Positions 15,033 through 22,210 of a stretch of 25,694 nucleotides of DNA are shown here, piece after piece. Position numbers and translations under genes: made by a program. The notes under the pieces were generated by a model. It made no database searches. It saw nothing but the letters and a program-made list of their open reading frames with translations, and was not told where the DNA came from. The stretch lies in contig CANHUD010000004.1 in the NCBI GenBank assembly GCA_947463665.1, forward strand, positions 1-25,694, given 5' to 3'. This DNA is from Sphingobacteriales bacterium (GTDB lineage: Bacteria; Bacteroidota; Bacteroidia; Chitinophagales; Chitinophagaceae). Position 1 is the stretch's first letter; each line of letters begins with the position of its first letter.

Positions 15033-16460
15033 TTATTCAGGTTTAGGGTCATTCCCTCTTTTTTCTACCCTGGGTTTTTGATCCGGTGGTCGAGTACCTG
15101 TAGGTGCCTGAGTTCTGGGCCTCTGCGGCTGATTCGGTCGGTTGCCCTGCAGATTCGGTTGCTGGCCGGGACGTGGTTGCTGACTCCGCTGTTCAGGAGC
15201 TGCTGGCCGGGCGCCTTTCTGATCTGCGGGTCTGGGCGGCCGCTGTTGTTGCTGCCGGTTATCGGGACGTCCTCCGGGTTTTGAAACAGGAGGCTGCCCT
15301 CCCTGTCTGGTATCGCGATCCCGCTGTTGCTGTTCACGCGCTTTTTGTTTGCGCTTCTGGCTGTTTCGTTCCAGGCTGCGCAGGCTGAGCTGGCCCACTA
15401 CATCTACAAACTGAGGTTCCACTTCTTTTTTAGCGGTGGTAACCGGTTCTGTTGTTTCCAGTTCTTCTACTTTTACCCCTTTGCTGTTCAGAGCTTTAAT
15501 CTTTTTGACCGTTTCAATCGACAAAGGATAGTGTACGTTGCTGTCGGGCAGAACATACCACATCAAATTTCGGAAGATGTCTTTCTTTATAAGTACGGCA
15601 TTCCCTTTTTCTGTGTAGAGAATATCTGCATGATCCGGGAAATGCTGAAGAGCGTCCAGATAGGTGTCCAGTTCATAATTCAGACAGCATTTGAGACGGC
15701 CGCACTGGCCGCTGAGTTTGGTCTGGTTGATGCTGAGGTTCTGGTAACGTGCGATAGTAGTTGTAACGCTTTTGAAGTCGGATAGCCAGGTTGAGCAGCA
15801 AAGTTCTCTTCCGCAGGAACCGATGCCACCCACTTTAGCCGATTCCTGCCGGGCTCCGATTTGCTTCATCTCTACTTTTACCTTGAACTCTCCGGCGTAA
15901 ATTTTGATCAGTTCGCGGAAATCCACCCGGTCATCTGCCGTGTAGAAGAAAGTTGCCTTACGACCATCGGCCTGGATTTCTACTTCGCAGATCTTCATCT
16001 GCAGGTTGAACTGTCGGGCAATTGCCCGGGAGCGGGTAAGGGCATCTTTTTCCCTGGATTTGCTTTCTTTCCATTTCTGGATGTCCATGTCTCCGGCCCT
16101 TCGAAGAATTTTCTTCATTTCGGGAGAGAATTCATCTACATGTCGTTTCTTCATCTGGAGGCGAACGATTTCTCCTGTGGCACTTACTTCGCCCACATCA
16201 AAACCGCTGACGCCTTCTACAGTGACCAGCTCATGTTTAATGAAGGTCTGTAATGTACCATTCCGGTAGAATTCTTTTCTGCTTCCATTATTAAAGGAAA
16301 CCTCGATGACTTTACAAGAGCTTTCGGGATCGTGAAATGGCAGATTGGCTAACCAGTCGTGCACATTCAGTCTGTTACATCCTCCGCTGCTGCAACCGCC
16401 GTTGCTTTTGCAACCCGACGGTGTTCCGTTTTTATTTGTTCCACATGAGCTACAGCCCAT
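15033..16460 (-). CDS. ricT: RicT/YaaT-like PSP1-domain protein with long disordered tail
   Basis: The 475-residue protein has a cysteine-rich start (Cys at 3, 6, 17, 23, 28) and a PSP1/YaaT core (about 48-330). Two family motifs are visible, GSCGRELCCSTWL (C216, C221, C222) and GQCGRLKCCLNYE (C253, C258, C259). In Firmicutes, RicT forms the iron-sulfur-containing Y complex with RicA and RicF, which affects RNase Y and mRNA maturation; a role here is by analogy. From about 360 to the end the sequence is a repetitive Arg/Gln/Pro/Gly-rich tail with no predicted fold, about a quarter of the protein. It lies directly downstream of holB, the same neighbour order as holB-yaaT in Bacillus. The 72-bp gap before it holds a TAATTTCG box (16514-16507), possibly its promoter. 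Confidence 0.9.
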   Translation of the reverse strand: MGCSSCGTNKNGTPSGCKSNGGCSSGGCNRLNVHDWLANLPFHDPESSCKVIEVSFNNGSRKEFYRNGTLQTFIKHELVTVEGVSGFDVGEVSATGEIVRLQMKKRHVDEFSPEMKKILRRAGDMDIQKWKESKSREKDALTRSRAIARQFNLQMKICEVEIQADGRKATFFYTADDRVDFRELIKIYAGEFKVKVEMKQIGARQESAKVGGIGSCGRELCCSTWLSDFKSVTTTIARYQNLSINQTKLSGQCGRLKCCLNYELDTYLDALQHFPDHADILYTEKGNAVLIKKDIFRNLMWYVLPDSNVHYPLSIETVKKIKALNSKGVKVEELETTEPVTTAKKEVEPQFVDVVGQLSLRSLERNSQKRKQKAREQQQRDRDTRQGGQPPVSKPGGRPDNRQQQQRPPRPADQKGARPAAPEQRSQQPRPGQQPNLQGNRPNQPQRPRTQAPTGTRPPDQKPRVEKRGNDPKPE

Positions 16461-16532
16461 AATTGTATATATTGATATATGATGAGCCCAGGATAGGGCG
16501 AATTTTCGAAATTACGATAAAAAACCGGACAA

Positions 16533-17717
16533 TTAGCAGATCTCGGCGATGGCTTTGTTCCGGATGATGTGGTAGAGCCGTATGGTCAGTGCCTGGAAAA
16601 GGATCTTCGGATTGGCGTTCCGTTCGATGTAATAAACAGCTTTATCCAGTTCTTCAATGATGGCCTGCTGTTGTTCAAGACTGGTCAGTTTGTTCAGCCG
16701 AAGGGCAAAATCGATCTCGTTTTCGGCTACGTGAAGCTGATCTTTCCCTAAAATGGGCAGTCGGATCGATACTTCCAGCAGGTGATTGAAATACCGAAGC
16801 AGTTGTTTTTGTTTTTCCCTGCCCAAGGCAGCTGCATCGTTGCTCCATTTCACCTGTTCGGCCGGACCGGATTTAAGTGTCGCATTGAGCCAGGATCGGA
16901 TCATCTCTTCCCAATCGTTATCCGCATGTTGGACCAGCTGAAGGGCTTCATGATAATTTCCATCCGACATGGAGGCGACTTTCTGGGCAGTTTCGGCCGG
17001 GGTTCCAGCTTTGAGCAGGGCGTCTGCAATCTCTTTGTTTTCCAGTTGCGGAATCTTGACCAGTTGTGTACGCGAGAGAATGGTAGGAAGGATTTTAGCC
17101 TCTTCCTGTGCTACCAGCAGAAAAACCGTGTCTGCAGGAGGTTCTTCAATGAGTTTCAGCAGTTTGTTTCCTTCATTGCCCAGGTATTCCGGCATCCACA
17201 TGACCAGGATTTTATACCGGCTTTCGAAACTTTTAAGGCTTAGTTTCCTTCCGATCTCCTTGCATTCAGCTGCTGTGATATTTCCCTGCCGGTTCTCTGC
17301 ACCAATTCGTTGTAACCAGTCGAAAACCCCTGCATAAGGTTCTTTTTTCACAAACTCACGCCATTCTGTTATGTAGTCGGAACTTACCGGCTTATCCCCG
17401 CTTTTTTTGGGCACCACCGGATAGGAGTAATGAATATCGGGATGGAGTAGCCCGGCCGCTTTGAGGCAGGAAGGGCATTGTCCGCAGGCATCATCCGGGA
17501 TCACAACCGGTTCGACTTCACCAAAGAGAGATGTGCCGTTCTCTGCCGGGTTTACCTTTTCGCAAACCAGGTACTGAGAAAAAGCGAGGGCTATTGGAAG
17601 TCCTCCGGTACCTTCCTTTGCTAGAAAAAGGAGGGCATGGCTAAGCCTGTTGCCCTTTACCATGCCCGTTAAATTATGAGCGGCGGCCTTTTGGCCGATG
17701 AGTTCTGAAAATCGCAA
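16533..17717 (-). CDS. holB: DNA polymerase III delta-prime subunit
   Basis: The 394-residue clamp-loader subunit begins with FSELIGQ and SHALLFLAKEGTG (26-38). The P-loop is degenerate (EGTGGLPIA, no GK[ST]), as in delta-prime subunits, which do not hydrolyse ATP. A zinc module is formed by C52 and C78/C81/C84 (ACGQCPSC). KLIEEPPADTVFLL and ILSRTQ occupy the usual positions; the usual SRC motif reads SRT here. The start is TTG at 17717: conserved sequence begins at once, and the next ATG would remove 18 residues including FSELIGQ. It begins 1 bp after the stop of the glutathione peroxidase-like gene, so translational coupling is likely, and ricT follows. Confidence 0.92.
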   Translation of the reverse strand: MRFSELIGQKAAAHNLTGMVKGNRLSHALLFLAKEGTGGLPIALAFSQYLVCEKVNPAENGTSLFGEVEPVVIPDDACGQCPSCLKAAGLLHPDIHYSYPVVPKKSGDKPVSSDYITEWREFVKKEPYAGVFDWLQRIGAENRQGNITAAECKEIGRKLSLKSFESRYKILVMWMPEYLGNEGNKLLKLIEEPPADTVFLLVAQEEAKILPTILSRTQLVKIPQLENKEIADALLKAGTPAETAQKVASMSDGNYHEALQLVQHADNDWEEMIRSWLNATLKSGPAEQVKWSNDAAALGREKQKQLLRYFNHLLEVSIRLPILGKDQLHVAENEIDFALRLNKLTSLEQQQAIIEELDKAVYYIERNANPKILFQALTIRLYHIIRNKAIAEIC

Positions 17718-17718
17718 C

Positions 17719-18237
17719 TTAGTTCAGGTGTTTGGTGATGTCTTCACTCATTGGGTTCACACTGCTCGGATAAACGGCTACCAGGTTTCCTTTGGCATCT
17801 ACGAGAAATTTGGTGAAATTCCAGCGGATATCGGCGTCCATAACCCCATTCTGGCTTTTCTGTGTCAGCCATTGAAACAGCGGGTGCATATCGGATCCTT
17901 TGACAGATACTTTTTCTGCCATGGGGAAAGTTACACCATAGTTTGCTTTGCAAAAATCCTGGATCTCTGCGTTGGAGCCAGGTTCCTGTCCGCCGAAATT
18001 ATTGGCCGGAAAGCCGATCACCACCAGTTTATCCTTGTATTTATCATACAATTTCTGAAGGTCTGCATACTGTTTCGTATAGCCGCATCTGGAAGCGGTA
18101 TTAACAATCAGAATGTGTTTGCCTTTGTATTTCGATAGGTCCAGTTTGGCGCCATCTATGGCTGAAACGTTGAATTGGTAGATGGGACCTGCCGGGAACA
18201 GCCATGCAGCGAGTAAAAGTGTCATAAGTTGAGTCAT
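17719..18237 (-). CDS. Glutathione peroxidase-family thiol peroxidase
   Basis: The 172-residue protein carries the peroxidatic C51 in NTASRCGYTKQY (a variant of NVASxCGxT), Q84 in FPANNFGGQEPG, and W139/N140 in RWNFTKFLV: the complete catalytic tetrad. C96 (DFCKANY) matches the resolving cysteine of thioredoxin-dependent members, so glutathione is unlikely to be the reductant. A hydrophobic N-terminus (about 3-16) before the fold suggests export to the periplasm, though no sharp cleavage site is seen. It reduces peroxides. It has its own promoter-like box (18293-18286) inside the 3' end region of the upstream lipoprotein gene and is followed by holB after 1 bp. Confidence 0.93.
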   Translation of the reverse strand: MTQLMTLLLAAWLFPAGPIYQFNVSAIDGAKLDLSKYKGKHILIVNTASRCGYTKQYADLQKLYDKYKDKLVVIGFPANNFGGQEPGSNAEIQDFCKANYGVTFPMAEKVSVKGSDMHPLFQWLTQKSQNGVMDADIRWNFTKFLVDAKGNLVAVYPSSVNPMSEDITKHLN

Positions 18238-18285
18238 GATGAATCGTTTTTAAGGTAACAAGAATGGGGCGGATTTAGTTGCAGA

Positions 18286-18293
18286 CAAAAATA
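18286..18293 (-). promoter_or_regulatory. Candidate -7 box (TATTTTTG) for the thiol peroxidase gene
   Basis: A perfect TAnnTTTG read leftward, about 50 bp before the ATG at 18237. A TGTTTTG string lies 16-19 bp upstream and overlaps the last codons of the beta-helix lipoprotein gene; it could be the -33 element. Together they suggest separate transcription of the peroxidase and holB. Confidence 0.5.
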
Positions 18294-18298
18294 GGGGA

Positions 18299-19687
18299 TT
18301 ACTGTTTTTCAAAACAGCCGATATCGGGTTGTCCGTCTCTTGGCCGGTTATCGAGGTCCAGTGTCAGTCCGCTTGGGGTACCTTTGTTGATAGCGGGTGA
18401 GCGCCCTTTAGTTATCCGGAAATCGTATATGGGAATCCTTGTATCGATGGAGTCAAACAGGGGCGGCTGGTTCAACAGATTAAGGGTGAGTGTTGCATTT
18501 GTGAGGGTATTTTTCGCCCGGTAAAGCGAATGAGTGATCGCAGTAGACCAGGAAGCGGAACCTCGGCGCGACAAAACGATTTCATCGTCAACGGCACCTT
18601 CATCTCCCCAGCAAATGGTGTTGCGAATGAGTGCCTGAAGTGGATAGCTGTTCAGTTGTGTGGTACTATCCCAGTTGGCCAGATACAGAACCGGTTTTTT
18701 GTGCGGAAGGTAGAGAGAGGAGAAGCTGGCGATGGTGCAGTGGTTAAGTTCATATTGACCACCTGCGGTGAAAAGGATGTTTATACCACAATTGCTGACC
18801 AGGGTGTTGTTCATACGAATGGAACTGCCGGTGGCCGCAATCCCCGTCTCGAAGCAGTTTTCGATCACACATTGATCAATGGTAAGTTTGGGAGCATTAC
18901 CGGAATTTTTTCCTGCAACGATGCCCTGATACGCATGGCGAAGGTAAACGAAACGCAGCCGGTTATTCGAACTGGCATTGCGGAAATAGATACCTGGCCA
19001 GCTGCCGGGCAGCGCACGGTAGTCTTTGTCGAGCCGGTCACCCTGAAAGGTTATACTATCCGTTTTGGTGCCTTCTGCGATCAGCGTGCCATCGATAAAA
19101 AGTGGTGATGCAGCGTTTACATAAACACGCGTTCCGGGCTGCAGGGTCAGGGTGGCGTTTTCTTCTACGAGCAGACCATTTTCAATTACATAGGGAAGTG
19201 CGGAAGTCCAGGTAGTATTGGTCCGAATTCTTTGGCCGCGCAGGTAGACAGCGTTTTGTCCGTATGCCCGCAACTGGGCATAGCGGGTAATTTGACCGTG
19301 TTGAACACGGATGCTGTCGGCTATCAGAAACGGAGAGGCGGAGCTGGTTGGGTTGATGTTGACCGACACAAATAAATATATACTATCCTTTCCGGGTATA
19401 TCAATGGGGCCGGTGGAGGAGCCTGGTGTGCCATTGGTATTGAGCCGGAAAGAGGAAGTTGCACCGCCGCCCAGTGCGATGGATGTCAGTCGCACTGTTC
19501 TGGGGCTTCTGTTGAAGAGTTTCAGCGTTTGGGTAACGGAACCTGCGGAGGTAAATACGGTATCAAAGCGCAACGTATCGGTGGAGAATTCCAGCACATA
19601 GGCTTCGTCTACAGGAGCCAGCGGTTCACAGCTGTTGAAGAAGTATACCGTCAGTACTGTGGTTATGGTGAAAAGTAGTTGTTTCAT
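18299..19687 (-). CDS. Right-handed beta-helix lipoprotein (choice-of-anchor Q type)
   Basis: The 462-residue protein has a lipoprotein-like signal with Cys20 (FFNSC, a slightly atypical lipobox). It has an Ig-like N-terminal part with paired strands (about 30-140), a parallel beta-helix of short imperfect repeats (about 165-400, for example LTIDQCVIENCFETGI and MNNTLVSNCGINI), and a C-terminal segment SPAINKGTP..DLDNRPRDGQPDIGCFE. This C-terminus is the usual ending of choice-of-anchor Q / parallel beta-helix proteins. The likely location is the outer membrane surface; the ligand or substrate is unknown, and no polysaccharide lyase catalytic motif is evident. It sits 30 bp downstream of comF. 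A TATTTTTA box lies before the ATG. Confidence 0.83.
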   Translation of the reverse strand: MKQLLFTITTVLTVYFFNSCEPLAPVDEAYVLEFSTDTLRFDTVFTSAGSVTQTLKLFNRSPRTVRLTSIALGGGATSSFRLNTNGTPGSSTGPIDIPGKDSIYLFVSVNINPTSSASPFLIADSIRVQHGQITRYAQLRAYGQNAVYLRGQRIRTNTTWTSALPYVIENGLLVEENATLTLQPGTRVYVNAASPLFIDGTLIAEGTKTDSITFQGDRLDKDYRALPGSWPGIYFRNASSNNRLRFVYLRHAYQGIVAGKNSGNAPKLTIDQCVIENCFETGIAATGSSIRMNNTLVSNCGINILFTAGGQYELNHCTIASFSSLYLPHKKPVLYLANWDSTTQLNSYPLQALIRNTICWGDEGAVDDEIVLSRRGSASWSTAITHSLYRAKNTLTNATLTLNLLNQPPLFDSIDTRIPIYDFRITKGRSPAINKGTPSGLTLDLDNRPRDGQPDIGCFEKQ

Positions 19688-19717
19688 TTGATGAGGTAAA
19701 AATACAACGCGGATTGT

Positions 19718-20419
19718 TCATTTCATGGCAAAAGCGAGGGTGGCCACAGATACTGTTGCGCCTTCATCCAGCAGTGCAGTGGCGCAGGCTTCCAGTGTGG
19801 CGCCGGTAGTGATGACATCATCTACCAGCAGCAGGTGTTGATGGCGGACGATCGCATGGGGACTGATTTTAAAAAGTCCTTCCACATTTTGCCAGCGTTC
19901 GGTTCTGTTTTTATGGGTCTGCGTTTCGGTTGCGCGTATCCGCTTCACCAGGTCCGCTTTCGCCGGTATTTGCAGCATTTCGGCTATACCTTCTGCCAGT
20001 TTTCCTGCCTGGTTGTAACCTCGTTGACGTTCCCGGTTTCGGAACAGCGGGAGAGGGACGATCGCATCGAGTTGTGTAAAACGGTTGTTTGAAGCGAGTG
20101 CTTTGCCCATGAGCCGGCCCAGGTTCTTTGCCAGTTCGGGATCATCTTTGTATTTGATCTGGTGGATGAGTTGCTGGGTGGCTGATCCTGCGTTGAAAAA
20201 AAGGTAGGCGGATGCGGCGGCTACCGGAATTCTTCCGTAAAAGATTTTTTCCACCGGATTTCCCGGATAGGCTTCAAATCCTGTGCAGGGGAGCGAAGCT
20301 TTACAGGTAAAACAAAGAAATGTTTTTCGGTTACCCAGAGGAAAGCCGCAACTGCGGCAGGCATGAGGAAAGAAAAGATGGGTAAGGCCTTCCGATGCTT
20401 CCCGGACCAGCGTCATCAT
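19718..20419 (-). CDS. comF: ComF-family phosphoribosyltransferase-like protein
   Basis: The 233-residue protein has an N-terminal zinc ribbon (C21xxC24 and C36xxC39) and a phosphoribosyltransferase-type domain. That domain has DAIVPLPLFRNRERQRGYNQA and the PRPP-loop LLLVDDVITTGAT near residue 200. ComF assists transformation in several bacteria, where it is tied to uptake of single-stranded DNA and interacts with helicase partners. In this phylum the function is mostly untested. The gene overlaps the radA stop by 4 nt (ATGATGA; the second ATG at 20416 is also possible), so the two are translationally coupled, consistent with a shared recombination or DNA-uptake role. Confidence 0.93.
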   Translation of the reverse strand: MMTLVREASEGLTHLFFPHACRSCGFPLGNRKTFLCFTCKASLPCTGFEAYPGNPVEKIFYGRIPVAAASAYLFFNAGSATQQLIHQIKYKDDPELAKNLGRLMGKALASNNRFTQLDAIVPLPLFRNRERQRGYNQAGKLAEGIAEMLQIPAKADLVKRIRATETQTHKNRTERWQNVEGLFKISPHAIVRHQHLLLVDDVITTGATLEACATALLDEGATVSVATLAFAMK

Positions 20420-21783
20420 GGGAAGATTTTTTTATAGACTTCATCGATCCGGCCGGCAGTGATCACTTCGATGGCAGATGAAGTGGAAGGTTGTCTCCGG
20501 CTGTGCCGGCTGATCACGATCTTTTCAAATCCGAGCTTTTCCGCTTCAGCGATGCGTTGTTCCACTCTGTTTACCGGACGGATCTCTCCGCTCAGCCCCA
20601 CTTCACCTGCAAAGGCTATGGTGGAGGGGAGGGGTACATCTTCAAAGGAGCTCAGCAGGGAGCAGGTAATGGCCAGATCCAGTGCCGGATCTTCGATTCT
20701 GAGGCCACCTGTTATATTAATAAAGACATCTTTCATGCCAAACTGGAAGCCTCCCCGTTTTTCGAGTACTGCCAGCAGCAGCTGGAGCCGTCGGGTGTCG
20801 AAACCACTCACTGTACGTTGTGGCGTACCATAAACGGAGGGCGTGACGAGTGCCTGAACTTCCACTAATAAAGGACGGAGCCCTTCCATAGTGGCAGCGA
20901 TGGCGATGCCACTCAGCTGGTCTTCTTTTTGAGAAAGCAGGATTTCAGAAGGATTGGCAACGGGGCGCATGCCGGAAGAGAGCATTTCGTAGATACCCAG
21001 TTCTGAGGTGGAGCCGAAACGGTTTTTGGTTGTCCGGAGGATGCGGTATGCATAATGCTGGTCTCCTTCAAACTGAAGGACGGTATCCACCATATGCTCC
21101 AGTAGTTTGGGGCCGGCAATGGTACCATCTTTGGTCACATGGCCGATCAGAAACACGGGTGTCTGGGTTTCCTTGGCAAACCGCTGTAGTTCTCCTGCAC
21201 ATTCCCTCACCTGAGAGATACTGCCGGCGGCGGAATCTATAAAGGAGGAGTGGATGGTCTGAATGGAGTCAATAACTACCAGCTGTGGCCTGAGCTTTTT
21301 GATCTCCTGAAAAATCACCTGTGTAGAGGTTTCCGTTAGAAGATAGAATTGAGGATGCTGAATGGAGAGGCGGTCTGCCCGCATTTTGATCTGTTGTTCG
21401 CTTTCTTCACCACTTACATATAATGTGACCAGATTTTTCAGTTGGAGTGCATTTTGGAGAAACAGGGTGGATTTACCTATTCCCGGTTCGCCGGAAACCA
21501 GCACAATAGATCCGGGTACAATACCACCTCCCAATACCCTGTTCAGTTCCGGATCGGCCGTTACAATGCGTGTTTCTTCTGAACTCTGTATGTCGTCAAT
21601 TGATACGATTTTACTCTTTCCTTTTTCCTCCGGTTCCTTCCAGGTCTTATTCTGCCGGTTGTCTTTCTGAATGATTTCTTCCACAAACGTATTCCATTGC
21701 TGGCAGCCCGGGCATTTGCCTGCCCATTTTGCCGACTCGTACCCACAGTTTTTGCAGAAGAACGCCGATTTGATTTTACTCAT
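20416..21783 (-). CDS. radA: DNA repair protein RadA/Sms
   Basis: Counting from ATG 21783, the 455-residue protein has a C4 zinc finger (C10, C13, C24, C27), a Walker A GEPGIGKST (98-106), Walker B LVVIDSIQT (168-176) and the RadA-specific KNRFG motif (253-257). A Lon-protease-like C-terminal domain follows (about 290-455). It drives branch migration and processing of recombination intermediates. The frame is open to 21939, but those extra 52 residues are hydrophobic and unlike the family, whose members begin with MSKxKxxFxC, so 21783 is the start. A TTACCTTTACCTG string lies directly before the ATG; if it is a -7 box the mRNA would be almost leaderless. An upstream leftward hairpin (21880-21909) separates radA from the further intergenic region. 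Confidence 0.96.
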   Translation of the reverse strand: MSKIKSAFFCKNCGYESAKWAGKCPGCQQWNTFVEEIIQKDNRQNKTWKEPEEKGKSKIVSIDDIQSSEETRIVTADPELNRVLGGGIVPGSIVLVSGEPGIGKSTLFLQNALQLKNLVTLYVSGEESEQQIKMRADRLSIQHPQFYLLTETSTQVIFQEIKKLRPQLVVIDSIQTIHSSFIDSAAGSISQVRECAGELQRFAKETQTPVFLIGHVTKDGTIAGPKLLEHMVDTVLQFEGDQHYAYRILRTTKNRFGSTSELGIYEMLSSGMRPVANPSEILLSQKEDQLSGIAIAATMEGLRPLLVEVQALVTPSVYGTPQRTVSGFDTRRLQLLLAVLEKRGGFQFGMKDVFINITGGLRIEDPALDLAITCSLLSSFEDVPLPSTIAFAGEVGLSGEIRPVNRVEQRIAEAEKLGFEKIVISRHSRRQPSTSSAIEVITAGRIDEVYKKIFP

Positions 21784-21879
21784 CAGGTAAAGGTAAGGAG
21801 GACCGAGAGAACCCGGTCTGGTGAAAAGAACATTCGTACAGGAGAAAAAGAGCAGCCGGAGGATGTGAAAAAGCACTGA

Positions 21880-21909
21880 AAAAAGAAGGGCCGGCAAAAG
21901 CCAGCCCTT
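21880..21909 (-). terminator. Rho-independent-type terminator reading leftward
   Basis: On the minus strand, AAGGGCTGGC and GCCGGCCCTT form a 10-bp stem around a TTTT loop, followed by CTTTTTT. One position is a U-G wobble on the minus strand but an unpaired C/A on the plus strand, and only the minus strand has the T tract. Both facts mark leftward transcription. No leftward CDS lies upstream of it. Confidence 0.8.
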
Positions 21910-21910
21910 G

Positions 21911-21926
21911 ATACTTACTAACCCAT
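21911..21926 (-). repeat. 16-bp intergenic sequence, copy 2
   Basis: Read on the minus strand, ATGGGTTAGTAAGTAT is identical over 16 bases to the plus-strand copy at 3346-3361. It lies 1 bp from the terminator stem. The match ends at both sides, so the two gaps are not otherwise homologous. Confidence 0.8.
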
Positions 21927-21938
21927 TAAATTCTTGCA

Positions 21939-21968
21939 CTAAGTTACAAATTGATCTTAGAAAACAAA
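21939..21968 (-). promoter_or_regulatory. Leftward promoter-like pair before the short RNA
   Basis: Read leftward, TTTG (21968-21965), an 18-bp spacer and TAACTTAG (21946-21939) resemble the -33 TTTG and -7 TAnnTTTG elements; the -7 box has one mismatch. A start near 21934 would give an RNA ending at the terminator. Confidence 0.4.
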
Positions 21969-22145
21969 ATAATTTTTTGGGATCGCACCTCCTGTAAATC
22001 GGGTCAGAATAGGGGTTATGGCATATTTAAAATACTGAAAATCAATTATATATGTTTTTTGATCTTCATCAATTGCGACAAGTTGGCAACCCTGTTTTGA
22101 CCTTTTTTCGTTCCTTTCGGTTAAACTGTCAAAAAGACGCTAATT

Positions 22146-22177
22146 TTTGAAAAGCGGCTGGTTTGGAGGCATTTTTG
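22146..22177 (+). promoter_or_regulatory. Candidate promoter of the zinc metallopeptidase gene
   Basis: TTTG (22146-22149), a 20-bp spacer and CATTTTTG (22170-22177, one mismatch to TAnnTTTG) have the correct spacing. The predicted start near 22183 leaves a leader of about 28 nt before the ATG at 22211. Confidence 0.45.
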
Positions 22178-22210
22178 TAGTAGATTGCAGATACTGAAAA
22201 AGAAAGATCT

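Larger units (their letters stand above)
21880..21934 (-). ncRNA. Candidate ~55-nt RNA, or short radA leader
   Basis: A promoter-like pair (21968-21939) is followed about 5 bp later by a short noncoding stretch and the strong leftward terminator. The predicted transcript is about 55 nt. It contains the 16-nt sequence ATGGGTTAGTAAGTAT just before the terminator stem. The first three codons of that motif read ATG GGT TAG, a two-codon minimal frame that may be chance. If the terminator is leaky, the same RNA would be a 5' leader of radA, 97 bp further on. Confidence 0.42.
21784..22210. other. Noncoding divergent gap between radA and the zinc peptidase gene
   Basis: About 430 bp with no supported gene. 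It contains, from left to right, the radA upstream region, a leftward terminator hairpin, the second copy of the 16-bp sequence, a leftward promoter-like pair, an AT-rich middle (21960-22075), an inverted repeat TTTTGAC/GTCAAAA (22095-22101 and 22128-22134), and the rightward promoter of the peptidase gene. Only very short frames without a clear ribosome-binding site were seen. Confidence 0.6.

Noticed and set aside
15065..15400. Apparent tandem repeat in the ricT 3' region
   Set aside because: The repetition comes from a low-complexity Arg/Gln/Pro-rich coding stretch without a fixed repeat unit; not a CRISPR or minisatellite.
18302..18317. Small inverted repeat CTGTTTT/AAAACAG near the end of the beta-helix gene
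   Set aside because: The loop is only 2 nt and no T tract follows on the plausible strand; it more likely supplies part of the peroxidase promoter than a terminator.
21784..21939. Longer radA frame starting at 21939
   Set aside because: The extra 52 residues are hydrophobic and unrelated to RadA, whose conserved start with the zinc finger begins at ATG 21783; the extension also runs across the terminator hairpin region's edge.
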